Shown: positions 1 through 5,218 of the stretch, piece by piece
Numbering within the stretch: position 1 is the first letter of the stretch
How the letters are laid out: the number at the start of each line of letters is the position of its first letter
Origin: Candidatus Peregrinibacteria bacterium
GTDB lineage: Bacteria > Patescibacteriota > Gracilibacteria > UBA1369 > PNNO01
DNA: 5,393 nucleotides
Direction: 5' to 3'
Assembly (NCBI GenBank): GCA_030595015.1
Contig: JAUVDZ010000084.1
Coordinates: 1-5,393 of the forward strand
Program-made: the position numbers and the translations under genes
The notes under the pieces: generated by a model
The model's database searches: none
What the model saw: the letters and a program-made list of their open reading frames with translations, nothing else
Told to the model about the DNA's origin: nothing

Positions 1-54
1 GGAGCTGCTTCAGGAGCAGGAGCTGCCTCAGGAGCTGGAGCTGCTTCAGGAGCT
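1..54. repeat. 18-bp tandem repeat (three units, continuing off the left edge)
   Basis: Three consecutive 18-base units occupy 1-18, 19-36 and 37-54. The plus-strand unit is GGAGCTGCTTCAGGAGCT. Units 1 and 2 each differ from unit 3 at one base. Bases 55 to about 87 are degenerate remnants, with a shortened unit at 55-66. The period is a multiple of three, and the repeat lies inside the minus-strand zinc-ribbon gene, where each unit encodes six residues of Ala, Pro and Glu. The near-identity at DNA level suggests recent unit duplication, so copy number may vary between strains. The array begins at or beyond the window edge, so its full length is unknown. Confidence 0.85.
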
Positions 55-152
55 GGAGCCTCAGCCGGAGCTGCTGCTTCTTCTGCCATAGGCAAACCAC
101 AATGTTCTCCACCTTCTTCTGAAGTGAATCCGCATGATTGACATTTAAACAT
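1..152 (-). CDS. Zinc-ribbon protein with Ala-Pro-Glu repeat tail (partial, runs off left edge)
   Basis: This open reading frame starts at an ATG at 152-150 and stays open for 50 codons to the window edge, so its C-terminus is missing. Residues 1-22 read MFKCQSCGFTSEEGGEHCGLPM. They contain Cys4-x2-Cys7 and a His17-Cys18 pair, an arrangement like a small single zinc ribbon. From about residue 23 the protein becomes low-complexity, made of Ala, Pro and Glu with repeats of the form AAPAPE. This tail is probably disordered and acidic. No signal peptide or membrane segment is visible, so a cytosolic location is inferred. The gene is divergent from ribD and has a good candidate promoter (TTTACC, 17 bp, TATAAT) about 30 bases upstream. 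The start is supported by that promoter and by the zinc motif beginning at residue 4. I do not recognise a named family. The function is unknown, and metal binding is inferred from the cysteines alone. Confidence 0.7.
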   Translation of the reverse strand, partial: MFKCQSCGFTSEEGGEHCGLPMAEEAAAPAEAPAPEAAPAPEAAPAPEAA

Positions 153-158
153 TCGTTC

Positions 159-166
159 TAGGTTAA
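159..166 (-). promoter_or_regulatory. TTAACCTA leader motif upstream of the zinc-ribbon gene
   Basis: On the minus strand TTAACCTA lies 6 bases upstream of the ATG at 152-150. The same 8-mer lies 7 bases upstream of the superoxide dismutase start, and close variants precede the SLH-protein and aldolase genes. It cannot pair with the usual anti-Shine-Dalgarno, so its role is unknown. It is listed because of its recurrence and position. Confidence 0.4.
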
Positions 167-183
167 GAATATATTCAACAAAA

Positions 184-212
184 ATTATACATTATGATAC
201 AAGATTGGTAAA
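184..212 (-). promoter_or_regulatory. Candidate sigma70-type promoter for the zinc-ribbon gene
   Basis: Reading the minus strand, TTTACC (212-207, four of six matches to the -35 consensus) is followed after exactly 17 bases by a perfect TATAAT -10 box (189-184). Transcription would start near 177, giving a leader of about 25 bases to the ATG at 152. The element overlaps the candidate ribD -10 box on the other strand, so the two divergent genes may compete for polymerase. In AT-rich DNA such matches also arise by chance. Confidence 0.5.
193..198 (+). promoter_or_regulatory. Candidate -10 box for ribD
   Basis: TATGAT, five of six matches to the -10 consensus, lies 23 bases before the ribD ATG. 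Transcription would start near 205 with a very short leader. No convincing -35 hexamer sits 16-18 bases upstream. The same string TTATGATA occurs in the divergent region upstream of lgt. The leader is far too short to hold an FMN riboswitch. Confidence 0.3.
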
Positions 213-221
213 ATAAAACAG

Positions 222-1292
222 ATGGACAATCAAATATATATTAAAAAATGTATCGAATTAGCAGCCAAAGGCAAAGGATTCACGAGTCCAAATCCTTTAG
301 TAGGTTGTGTGATTGTAAAAAACGACAAAGTGATTGCAGAAGGATATCATCATAAATTTGGTGATAAACATGCAGAAATCGATGCTTTTGATAAGTTGAA
401 AAAGAAAGAAGCACAAGGTGCAACCTTATTTGTTAACTTAGAACCATGTTCTTTTAAAGGTAAAACTCCTGCTTGTACTGATAGAATTATTAAAGAAGGG
501 ATTTCAAAAGTAGTTTTTGGGTCACACGATCCGAATCCTAAAGTTGATGGAGCTAAAATTTTACGTAATGCAGGCATTGAAGTTATTGAAAATGTTCTGC
601 CAACAGTTTGTAATCGATTAAATCAATTTTTCTTTAAATGGATAGCAACCGGTTTACCATATGTGACTATAAAAATTGCTCAAACTTCTGATCATTTTGT
701 TGCGTACCCGGATGGCTCTCCTACGAACATTACTAATAAAAAAAGTCGTACTCACGTACACAATATGCGCAGATGGTATGATGCCGTACTAGTCGGAAAA
801 GGTACTGTAGCAAACGATAATCCGGCATTGACTGTTCGCCACGTAGCCGGCCGACAACCGGTTAGGTTAGTTTTGGATAGCCACGGCGAATTGATAAGCT
901 CATCAAACAAAATTCTTACAGATGAATACTCAAATAAGACTATTTGGATAGTCGGAGAAAAAACAAAATTCAAAAATTCAAAAAATTTGAAAATTATTAG
1001 ATGCAAAACTAGTGATAATCGCATAAATCTCAAAGACCTCCTTAAAAAATTAGCTAAAAAAAATATTTCATCGTTGTTTGTTGAAGGAGGTCCGCAAATC
1101 TGGCAATCATTTTTAGATCAGGGTCTTGTTGATCAAATTCAAATATTTACAGCTAAGAAAAAATTCAAAAAAGGTGTGCCAGTGCTTCCGAAATCAAACA
1201 TAAAAGATTTTCAAAATCACTCCGTCGTACGTGATTTAGTACGAAACTTCGGCTCTGATGAATTTGAAAAAATTTATCTCAACCTATATTAA
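222..1292 (+). CDS. ribD: Bifunctional riboflavin biosynthesis protein RibD (deaminase/reductase)
   Basis: RibD catalyses two cytosolic steps of riboflavin synthesis: Zn-dependent deamination of the pyrimidine made from GTP, then NADPH-dependent reduction of its ribose side chain. At 356 residues it has the usual full length. The N-terminal cytidine-deaminase-like domain (about 1-145) has TSPNPLVGCVIV (21-32), the HAE motif with His50 and catalytic Glu52, and EPCSFKGKTPAC, whose Cys76 and Cys85 complete the zinc site. The C-terminal reductase domain (about 146-356) has VLVGKGTVANDNPALTVR (189-206), a typical substrate/NADPH-binding signature, and the VEGGPQIW loop (287-294). The usual S-x-D-G reductase motif is altered here to TSDHFVA (155-161), followed by a PDG. 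No other rib genes are in the window. The stop overlaps that of the convergent superoxide dismutase gene by four bases. There is no Shine-Dalgarno before the ATG, only an A-rich leader. The family assignment is secure. Confidence 0.95.
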   Translation: MDNQIYIKKCIELAAKGKGFTSPNPLVGCVIVKNDKVIAEGYHHKFGDKHAEIDAFDKLKKKEAQGATLFVNLEPCSFKGKTPACTDRIIKEGISKVVFGSHDPNPKVDGAKILRNAGIEVIENVLPTVCNRLNQFFFKWIATGLPYVTIKIAQTSDHFVAYPDGSPTNITNKKSRTHVHNMRRWYDAVLVGKGTVANDNPALTVRHVAGRQPVRLVLDSHGELISSSNKILTDEYSNKTIWIVGEKTKFKNSKNLKIIRCKTSDNRINLKDLLKKLAKKNISSLFVEGGPQIWQSFLDQGLVDQIQIFTAKKKFKKGVPVLPKSNIKDFQNHSVVRDLVRNFGSDEFEKIYLNLY

Positions 1293-1873
1293 GGTAAAAG
1301 TTTAACTGTATTCCACCAATTTTCAATATATTCAGGTCTGCGATTTTGATATTTCAGGTAATACGCATGCTCCCAAACATCTAAAGTTAAAATCGGAGTA
1401 TGACCTTTTGACAAAGGCGAATCCTGATTTGACAAATTGTAAATTTCAAGACCTCCGTCAGCATTTTTAACAAGCCAGGTCCAGCCTGAGCCAAACAAAG
1501 TTGAAGCCAGCACATTGAATTCTTTTTTAAAATCTTCAACTGAACCCCATTGCTCTTTAATTTCTGCAACAAGTGCATCGTCAATTTGTTTTTCCGGACC
1601 CATAATTGTCCAAAAAAGATTGTGATTTACATAACCTCCTCCAAAATTAATAAATTTTTGTTTATCATCTGGCGACATTTCTAAAGAATCAATTTTTGCC
1701 AAAAGATCTTCAGGGTTTTGATCAACCAGATCAGGATATTTTTCAAGAACTTCATTCATTTTTGAAGCATATGCTTCGTGATGTTTTGTGTAGTGAATCT
1801 CAACAGTTTTCGCATCCATGTGCGGCTCCAAGGCATCAAAACTATATGGGAGTTCAATCTTTAGGTGTGTCAT
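1289..1873 (-). CDS. sodA: Superoxide dismutase, Fe/Mn family (Mn-like signature)
   Basis: This enzyme converts superoxide to oxygen and hydrogen peroxide. Its 194 residues are a normal length for the family, and the lack of a signal peptide indicates a cytosolic enzyme. The four metal ligands are visible: His27 (in IHYTKHH), His84 (in VNHNLFW), and Asp165 and His169 (in DVWEHAYYLKY). His31 and Tyr35 match the conserved second-sphere residues, and GSGWTWLV (128-135) is a family signature. NQDSPL (149-154) places the active-site glutamine as in manganese enzymes, so Mn or cambialistic use is more likely than strict Fe use. GGGYVNH has Tyr81 where many Mn enzymes have His. It is the last gene of the minus-strand unit, starting 11 bases after the metallopeptidase stop. 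Its TAA overlaps the TAA of ribD within TTAA. The family is certain; the symbol and metal are less so. Confidence 0.95.
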   Translation of the reverse strand: MTHLKIELPYSFDALEPHMDAKTVEIHYTKHHEAYASKMNEVLEKYPDLVDQNPEDLLAKIDSLEMSPDDKQKFINFGGGYVNHNLFWTIMGPEKQIDDALVAEIKEQWGSVEDFKKEFNVLASTLFGSGWTWLVKNADGGLEIYNLSNQDSPLSKGHTPILTLDVWEHAYYLKYQNRRPEYIENWWNTVKLLP

Positions 1874-1880
1874 AATATTT

Positions 1881-1888
1881 TAGGTTAA
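1881..1888 (-). promoter_or_regulatory. TTAACCTA leader motif upstream of superoxide dismutase
   Basis: TTAACCTA on the minus strand ends 7 bases before the superoxide dismutase ATG and contains the TAA stop of the upstream metallopeptidase gene. It is identical to the 8-mer before the zinc-ribbon gene. No purine-rich Shine-Dalgarno is present in this 11-base gap. Confidence 0.4.
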
Positions 1889-2430
1889 ACAAGTAAATGA
1901 GAATTCTGCTTAAGCCACTTTTGTGATTCTTTATATTGAGGATGCATTATTTTAACAAACCTCCAAAAAGAAGCCTGGTGATCTTTATGAATTGTGTGAG
2001 CTAATTCATGAACTACAAGATAATCCTGGACATCAGGAGGGGTAAATAAAAGCTTCCAGTTAAAATTAAGTCCATTGTTATGATTACATGATCCCCAACG
2101 GGTTTTTGCTGAAGACATGCGGATTCTTGAATACTCAAGACCATGCTTTTCTGCAAAATAATCAGCACGCTCAGTTAAAAGTGTTCGCGCACGCTCACGA
2201 TATTCTTTTATTTTATTTGGATCAAGAAGGGCATTAAATTCTCTGGCCTTTTTTTCCCGATCTTTAACTTTTTTAATACCTTTTTTAAGCCACGATTCTT
2301 TTGATCTAATAAATTTTTCAATTCGAGATTTCGTAAGAAACGATGGAGCTCTAACCAAAACAACCCCGCCATCCTCAATGGATAACGAGATTGTTTTTCT
2401 AAATGATTTTTTAACAATTATTTCTACCAC
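1885..2430 (-). CDS. YgjP/WLM-type (DUF45) zinc metallopeptidase
   Basis: This is a predicted cytosolic zinc metallopeptidase of the YgjP-like (DUF45, M48-related) family. Its physiological substrate is generally not established. The 181-residue protein has the family layout: a basic N-terminal region with VRAPSF (26-31) and a Lys/Arg-rich helical stretch (about 40-65), then the hallmark TRWGSC (110-115), then HELAHTIHKDH (141-151). In that last motif His141 and His145 are zinc ligands, Glu142 is the catalytic base, and His151 is the likely third ligand. FW (155-156) follows, as in relatives. The start is GTG, whose G is also the last base of the SLH-protein TAG stop (TAGTG). The only codon between it and an upstream in-frame TGA is ATA, so GTG is the likely start, and translational coupling to the SLH gene is likely. 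The family is secure; its role beside SOD and aldolase is unknown. Confidence 0.92.
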   Translation of the reverse strand: MVEIIVKKSFRKTISLSIEDGGVVLVRAPSFLTKSRIEKFIRSKESWLKKGIKKVKDREKKAREFNALLDPNKIKEYRERARTLLTERADYFAEKHGLEYSRIRMSSAKTRWGSCNHNNGLNFNWKLLFTPPDVQDYLVVHELAHTIHKDHQASFWRFVKIMHPQYKESQKWLKQNSHLLV

Positions 2431-2432
2431 TA
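2428..2432 (-). other. TAGTG stop/start overlap coupling the SLH protein and metallopeptidase genes
   Basis: On the minus strand the TAG stop of the SLH-protein gene (2432-2430) shares its G with the GTG start of the metallopeptidase gene (2430-2428). No leader motif or Shine-Dalgarno lies upstream. Translation of the second gene therefore probably depends on ribosomes finishing the first. Confidence 0.75.
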
Positions 2433-3374
2433 TTCAAATAGCCAGTTATCATATTCAACACCAGGTCCACATTTTTCAGCTGCATAATATTCAAGTTTTG
2501 CATCTCCTACAGAATCATAAAAATACTTACCAATTATATCCTCAGTTTCTGCCTGATCAAATCCATACATTTCAAATACCTGATATAAAACTTCGTTTTT
2601 TTGTTCATCTGTATAATTTTCCATCTCAGGATTTGCAACTTGCACGCAACCAATCTCGGCCATTCCCTGGCCATAACTATCTCTTTCAACTATCCAGATT
2701 GTTATCCTCCAAAACATCTCTACAACTTCTTTTCGAGTCATGTTATCACCAGGATAATAATAAACTCTACTCTGAGAATCCTGAGTAACGTGTTGACCAT
2801 CAACTAATTCTTTTACAATAGCCATTCGAGCATAACCTTCGTACCATTGCCCTAAAACAATATCAACTGGCAAATCAACTGCTAAATCAGCATCAGTTGG
2901 ATCAGGCCACTCATCATCAGGAATTGCAATATTCATAATCATTTTCAAAGCTTCAACACGATTAACCGGATTTGTAGGTCGATAAGTGTCGTCATCATAA
3001 CCTTCTACCCATCCCTGCTCTTGCGCAAAACACACATATGGAGCAAACCACTCCTGATTAATGTCATTAAAACAGTTGTGATATAACTGTGGATCAGGTG
3101 ACCCTTCTAAATACGCATGAACCAAAATCTTAATTAATTCAGCACGGTTAATTGGACGGTCAGGTCCAAAAGTACCATCTTCGTATCCTTCAATAATTCC
3201 AAATTGAACAGCACTATTAATCGCTCGTAAATTTAGGTGACCAACCGAAATGTCAGTAAATGTAGATGGATCATCAAGCATATTGTCTTCTGCATAGCCA
3301 TCTACGTAGCTAGCGCTTGCTGTTGCTGCGAAACTCATAATTAAAATGATTGCAGCTGATAAAAATTTTTTCAT
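2430..3374 (-). CDS. Secreted SLH-domain (S-layer homology) surface protein
   Basis: This 314-residue exported protein is probably anchored at the cell envelope. Residues 1-21 form a signal peptide: MKK, a hydrophobic core, then TASA with likely signal peptidase I cleavage before Ser22. Three SLH repeats follow. Repeat 1 (about 39-88) has GIIEGYEDGTFGPDRPINRAEL. Repeat 2 (about 102-148) has GWVEGYDDDTYRPTNPVNRVEA. Repeat 3 (about 166-224) is more diverged, with VYYYPGDNMTRKEVVEMFWR. Cys101 and Cys115 lie within repeat 2 and could form a disulfide. A C-terminal acidic helical region (about 245-314) carries Cys243 and Cys302, another possible pair, and resembles no domain I can name. SLH repeats usually bind cell-wall polymers. 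With no other catalytic or binding domain, the protein may be mainly structural. It starts 11 bases after the aldolase stop, with AACCTAT directly before the ATG, and is coupled to the next gene. Confidence 0.9.
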   Translation of the reverse strand: MKKFLSAAIILIMSFAATASASYVDGYAEDNMLDDPSTFTDISVGHLNLRAINSAVQFGIIEGYEDGTFGPDRPINRAELIKILVHAYLEGSPDPQLYHNCFNDINQEWFAPYVCFAQEQGWVEGYDDDTYRPTNPVNRVEALKMIMNIAIPDDEWPDPTDADLAVDLPVDIVLGQWYEGYARMAIVKELVDGQHVTQDSQSRVYYYPGDNMTRKEVVEMFWRITIWIVERDSYGQGMAEIGCVQVANPEMENYTDEQKNEVLYQVFEMYGFDQAETEDIIGKYFYDSVGDAKLEYYAAEKCGPGVEYDNWLFE

Positions 3375-3375
3375 A

Positions 3376-3384
3376 TAGGTTTAA
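3376..3384 (-). promoter_or_regulatory. TTAAACCTA leader motif upstream of the SLH protein
   Basis: TTAAACCTA on the minus strand lies one base before the SLH-protein ATG, in the 11-base gap after the aldolase stop. It matches the TTAACCTA of two other genes with one extra A. The much shorter spacing to the start argues against a fixed ribosome-binding role. Confidence 0.3.
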
Positions 3385-3385
3385 G

Positions 3386-4369
3386 TTAATTAATTGTTGC
3401 ATCACTGTTAGCTTTTGCACGTTCAAGTAATTTTTCTTGAGCAGCAGAAACATCATCAATGTTTTCTCCCCAAGCTGTTAATGCTGAAGATTGAAGTGCG
3501 CGTCCGTAGCTAAAGCTTAAAGGCCAAGGAAGATCACCGGCTTCTGACATTTTGTTCATCTCGTTTAAGTGGTCAGTTGCTTCTTCGTTGCTTTGCCCGC
3601 CTGATAAAAATACAACTCCTGCGCAGTCAGCTGGCACGTTTTCTTTAAGACATTTTACTGTTTGCTCAGCTACTGTTTTTACATCTGCACGATCTTGCGC
3701 GTCCTTTCCACTAAGGACCATACTTGCTTTTAATACACATCCTGGCAAATAAACTCCCTGTTCTTCTAATTCTTCAAATAATTCTTCTAAAGTTTCTGAA
3801 GTAATTTTGTAGCAACGTTCGATTGAATGATCTCCATCCATTAAAACTTCTGGTTCAACAATTGGCACAAGCCCTGCTTCCTGGCATAATGCTGCGTATC
3901 TTGCTAACGCGTGTGCGTTTGCGTCGATGCAGGCTTCTGTTGGCAATGTGTCGCCTTTAATTGTGATAACTGCTCTCCATTTTGCAAAACCACATCCTAA
4001 TTCTGCGTATTCTTTAAGGCGATCTCTTAATCCGTCGAGGCCTTCTGTGATTTTTTCACCTTCGTGAAGTGCGAGTTCTTTTGCTCCTGTGTCTACTTTG
4101 ATTCCCGGAATAATTCCTTTATCTGCAAGTGTTTTTCCGATTCCCTGTCTTAATGTTTCATCAAAAAGGATAGCTCCGCTGACATAATTTTCAAGACCTT
4201 CTGCAGTTGCCAACATTTCTCTGTATTTTTTTCGGTTTTCTTCTGTGCTTTCAACTCCTATAGTTTCAAAACGTTTTGTGCAAGTTCCGGTGCTTTCGTC
4301 CATTGCCAAAATTCCCTTAGGCTTAGCCACCATTTGGTCGGCCGTTGCTTTGAGTTTATCTTTGTCCAT
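3386..4369 (-). CDS. Class I fructose-bisphosphate aldolase
   Basis: This enzyme reversibly cleaves fructose 1,6-bisphosphate into dihydroxyacetone phosphate and glyceraldehyde 3-phosphate in glycolysis and gluconeogenesis. It uses a Schiff-base lysine rather than a metal. The 327-residue sequence follows the animal-type class I family throughout. ILAMDEST (20-27) holds the conserved Asp24. KVDTGAK (91-97) has Lys91. FAKWRAV (128-134) has Lys130. VEPEV (171-175) carries the catalytic glutamates. GCVLKASMVL (210-219) contains the Schiff-base Lys214. LSGGQS (255-260) and FSYGRALQSSAL (286-297, with Arg290) bind phosphate. It is shorter than animal aldolases and lacks the C-terminal tyrosine tail. 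It is the first gene of the minus-strand unit, with a candidate promoter in the divergent region shared with lgt. High expression is plausible for a glycolytic gene. The assignment is secure. Confidence 0.96.
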   Translation of the reverse strand: MDKDKLKATADQMVAKPKGILAMDESTGTCTKRFETIGVESTEENRKKYREMLATAEGLENYVSGAILFDETLRQGIGKTLADKGIIPGIKVDTGAKELALHEGEKITEGLDGLRDRLKEYAELGCGFAKWRAVITIKGDTLPTEACIDANAHALARYAALCQEAGLVPIVEPEVLMDGDHSIERCYKITSETLEELFEELEEQGVYLPGCVLKASMVLSGKDAQDRADVKTVAEQTVKCLKENVPADCAGVVFLSGGQSNEEATDHLNEMNKMSEAGDLPWPLSFSYGRALQSSALTAWGENIDDVSAAQEKLLERAKANSDATIN

Positions 4370-4397
4370 TGTTTATTTAAGGTTAATTATTTATGAT
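4369..4397 (+). promoter_or_regulatory. Candidate promoter for lgt
   Basis: TATGAT (4392-4397, five of six matches to the -10 box) is preceded after 17 bases by a weak -35, TTGTTT (4369-4374), which overlaps the aldolase start codon. Transcription would start near 4404, giving a leader of about 38 bases. TTATGATA is also found upstream of ribD, the other plus-strand gene. Confidence 0.35.
4377..4386 (-). promoter_or_regulatory. TTAACCTTAA leader motif upstream of the aldolase
   Basis: TTAACCTTAA on the minus strand lies 7 bases before the aldolase ATG, within the predicted 5' leader. It shares TTAACCT with the motifs before the zinc-ribbon and superoxide dismutase genes. No Shine-Dalgarno is present nearby. 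Confidence 0.35.
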
Positions 4398-4406
4398 AGC
4401 AGTGAT

Positions 4407-4435
4407 AGTTTAGTTTAATCTCAAAATTTTCTCAA
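4407..4435 (-). promoter_or_regulatory. Candidate promoter for the aldolase-SLH-metallopeptidase-SOD unit
   Basis: On the minus strand TTGAGA (4435-4430, five of six matches to the -35 box) is followed after 17 bases by TAAACT (4412-4407, four of six matches to the -10 box). Transcription would begin near 4400, leaving a leader of about 30 bases. No comparable promoter was looked for inside the 11-base gaps, which are too short to hold one, so this would drive all four genes. Confidence 0.4.
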
Positions 4436-4436
4436 A
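4419..4436. repeat. Direct repeat TCTCAAA spaced by one helical turn
   Basis: TCTCAAA occurs at 4419-4425 and again at 4430-4436, exactly 11 bases apart. The second copy overlaps the candidate -35 box of the minus-strand unit. Same-face spacing is what a dimeric regulator could use, but two 7-mers in AT-rich DNA can occur by chance. Confidence 0.3.
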
Positions 4437-4441
4437 TCAAT

Positions 4442-5218
4442 ATGTTTTTTCATGACATTTCACCAATATTGTTAGATATCGGACCGCTCTCATTGAGATG
4501 GTATGGCTTGATGTTTGTTTTTGGTTTGATTTTGGCCTTTTTAATGATGGTTTGGATATTCAAAAGAGAAAAATTGTCGTTAATTGAATTAGAAAGCGTA
4601 GTGATTTATTTGTTTGTAGGATTGGTTGTAGGAGCGCGGCTTGGTCATATTGTTTTTTATGATATTGGATATTATTTGAGTAATCCAATCGAAATTTTTG
4701 CCATCTGGAAGGGCGGGTTAGCCAGTCACGGAGCAGCAATCGGGCTATTTATTGCTTATACACTTTGGGTTTGGATACACAAAAAAAAGTACAGTTTATA
4801 TGTAGATTTAATGATAATTGCATTCCCGATAACTTCAGGATTTGTGAGATTAGGTAACTTTTTTAACAGCGAAATCGTAGGACGAGCAACTGACGGTTCA
4901 TGGGGAGTCGTTTTTCAACAATTAGGAGAAGATTTCCCGCGACATCCATCACAATTGTATGAATCGGGATTGAGCTTTGCGATATTTGGAGTTTTGCTTG
5001 CGGTTTATTTAAAGTGGTTCAAAAAGCTGCCACCTTTATTCATGTTATTCCTTTATGTCTTCTTGTATTTTATCACTCGATTTGGAGTTGAATTCTGGAA
5101 AGAAAGACATGTAATCTCATACGATGTGCCTTTATCAATGGGCCAATGGCTTAGTATTGTACCAGTGGTTATTGCTTTGGGGTATTTTGGATGGGTGATG
5201 CTAAAGAAAAAGGAGTAG
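4442..5218 (+). CDS. lgt: Prolipoprotein diacylglyceryl transferase
   Basis: Lgt is an integral inner-membrane enzyme. It transfers a diacylglyceryl group from phosphatidylglycerol to the lipobox cysteine of preprolipoproteins, the first step of lipoprotein maturation. The 258-residue protein is a typical length and strongly hydrophobic, with about seven predicted membrane segments. Family motifs appear in order: LRWYGLMFV (18-26), GGLASHGAAIG (91-101, with the essential-type His96), VRLGNFFNSEIVGR (135-148, with Arg136, Asn139, Glu144 and Arg148), HPSQLYE (168-174), RFGVEFWKER (213-222) and LSMGQWLSI (231-239). The residue before Arg136 is Val rather than the common Gly. The ATG at 4442 puts the expected short N-terminal stretch before the RWYG motif. 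No Shine-Dalgarno precedes it. Its 3' end overlaps the convergent zupT-like gene by 18 bases. No lspA is in the window. The assignment is secure. Confidence 0.96.
   Translation: MFFHDISPILLDIGPLSLRWYGLMFVFGLILAFLMMVWIFKREKLSLIELESVVIYLFVGLVVGARLGHIVFYDIGYYLSNPIEIFAIWKGGLASHGAAIGLFIAYTLWVWIHKKKYSLYVDLMIIAFPITSGFVRLGNFFNSEIVGRATDGSWGVVFQQLGEDFPRHPSQLYESGLSFAIFGVLLAVYLKWFKKLPPLFMLFLYVFLYFITRFGVEFWKERHVISYDVPLSMGQWLSIVPVVIALGYFGWVMLKKKE

Noticed and set aside
1..87. Repeat array as CRISPR
   Set aside because: The 18-base units are directly adjacent with no unique spacers and keep one reading frame, so this is a coding tandem repeat.
153..221. FMN riboswitch upstream of ribD
   Set aside because: The whole gap is 69 bases and the likely leader is under 20, much shorter than an FMN riboswitch, and no conserved core is visible.
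752..1033. 93-codon minus-strand open frame inside ribD
   Set aside because: It is antisense to conserved RibD reductase sequence and has no recognisable motif or leader.
1225..1244. Inverted repeat TCGTAC / GTACGA with an 8-base loop as a terminator
   Set aside because: The stem is only six base pairs, it lies inside ribD about 50 bases before its stop, and no T-run follows on either strand.
2378..2788. 136-codon plus-strand open frame antisense to the SLH and metallopeptidase genes
   Set aside because: It lies wholly opposite two well-supported genes, and its His/Gln/Leu-rich translation resembles no family. It is a shadow of the coding strand.
3552..3752. 66-codon plus-strand open frame inside the aldolase gene
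   Set aside because: It is opposite the strongly conserved Schiff-base region of the aldolase and is explained by that gene's codon pattern.
222..5218. UGA recoded as glycine
   Set aside because: No gene contains an in-frame TGA and all proteins are full length with the standard code. Absence of TGA stops alone does not show recoding.
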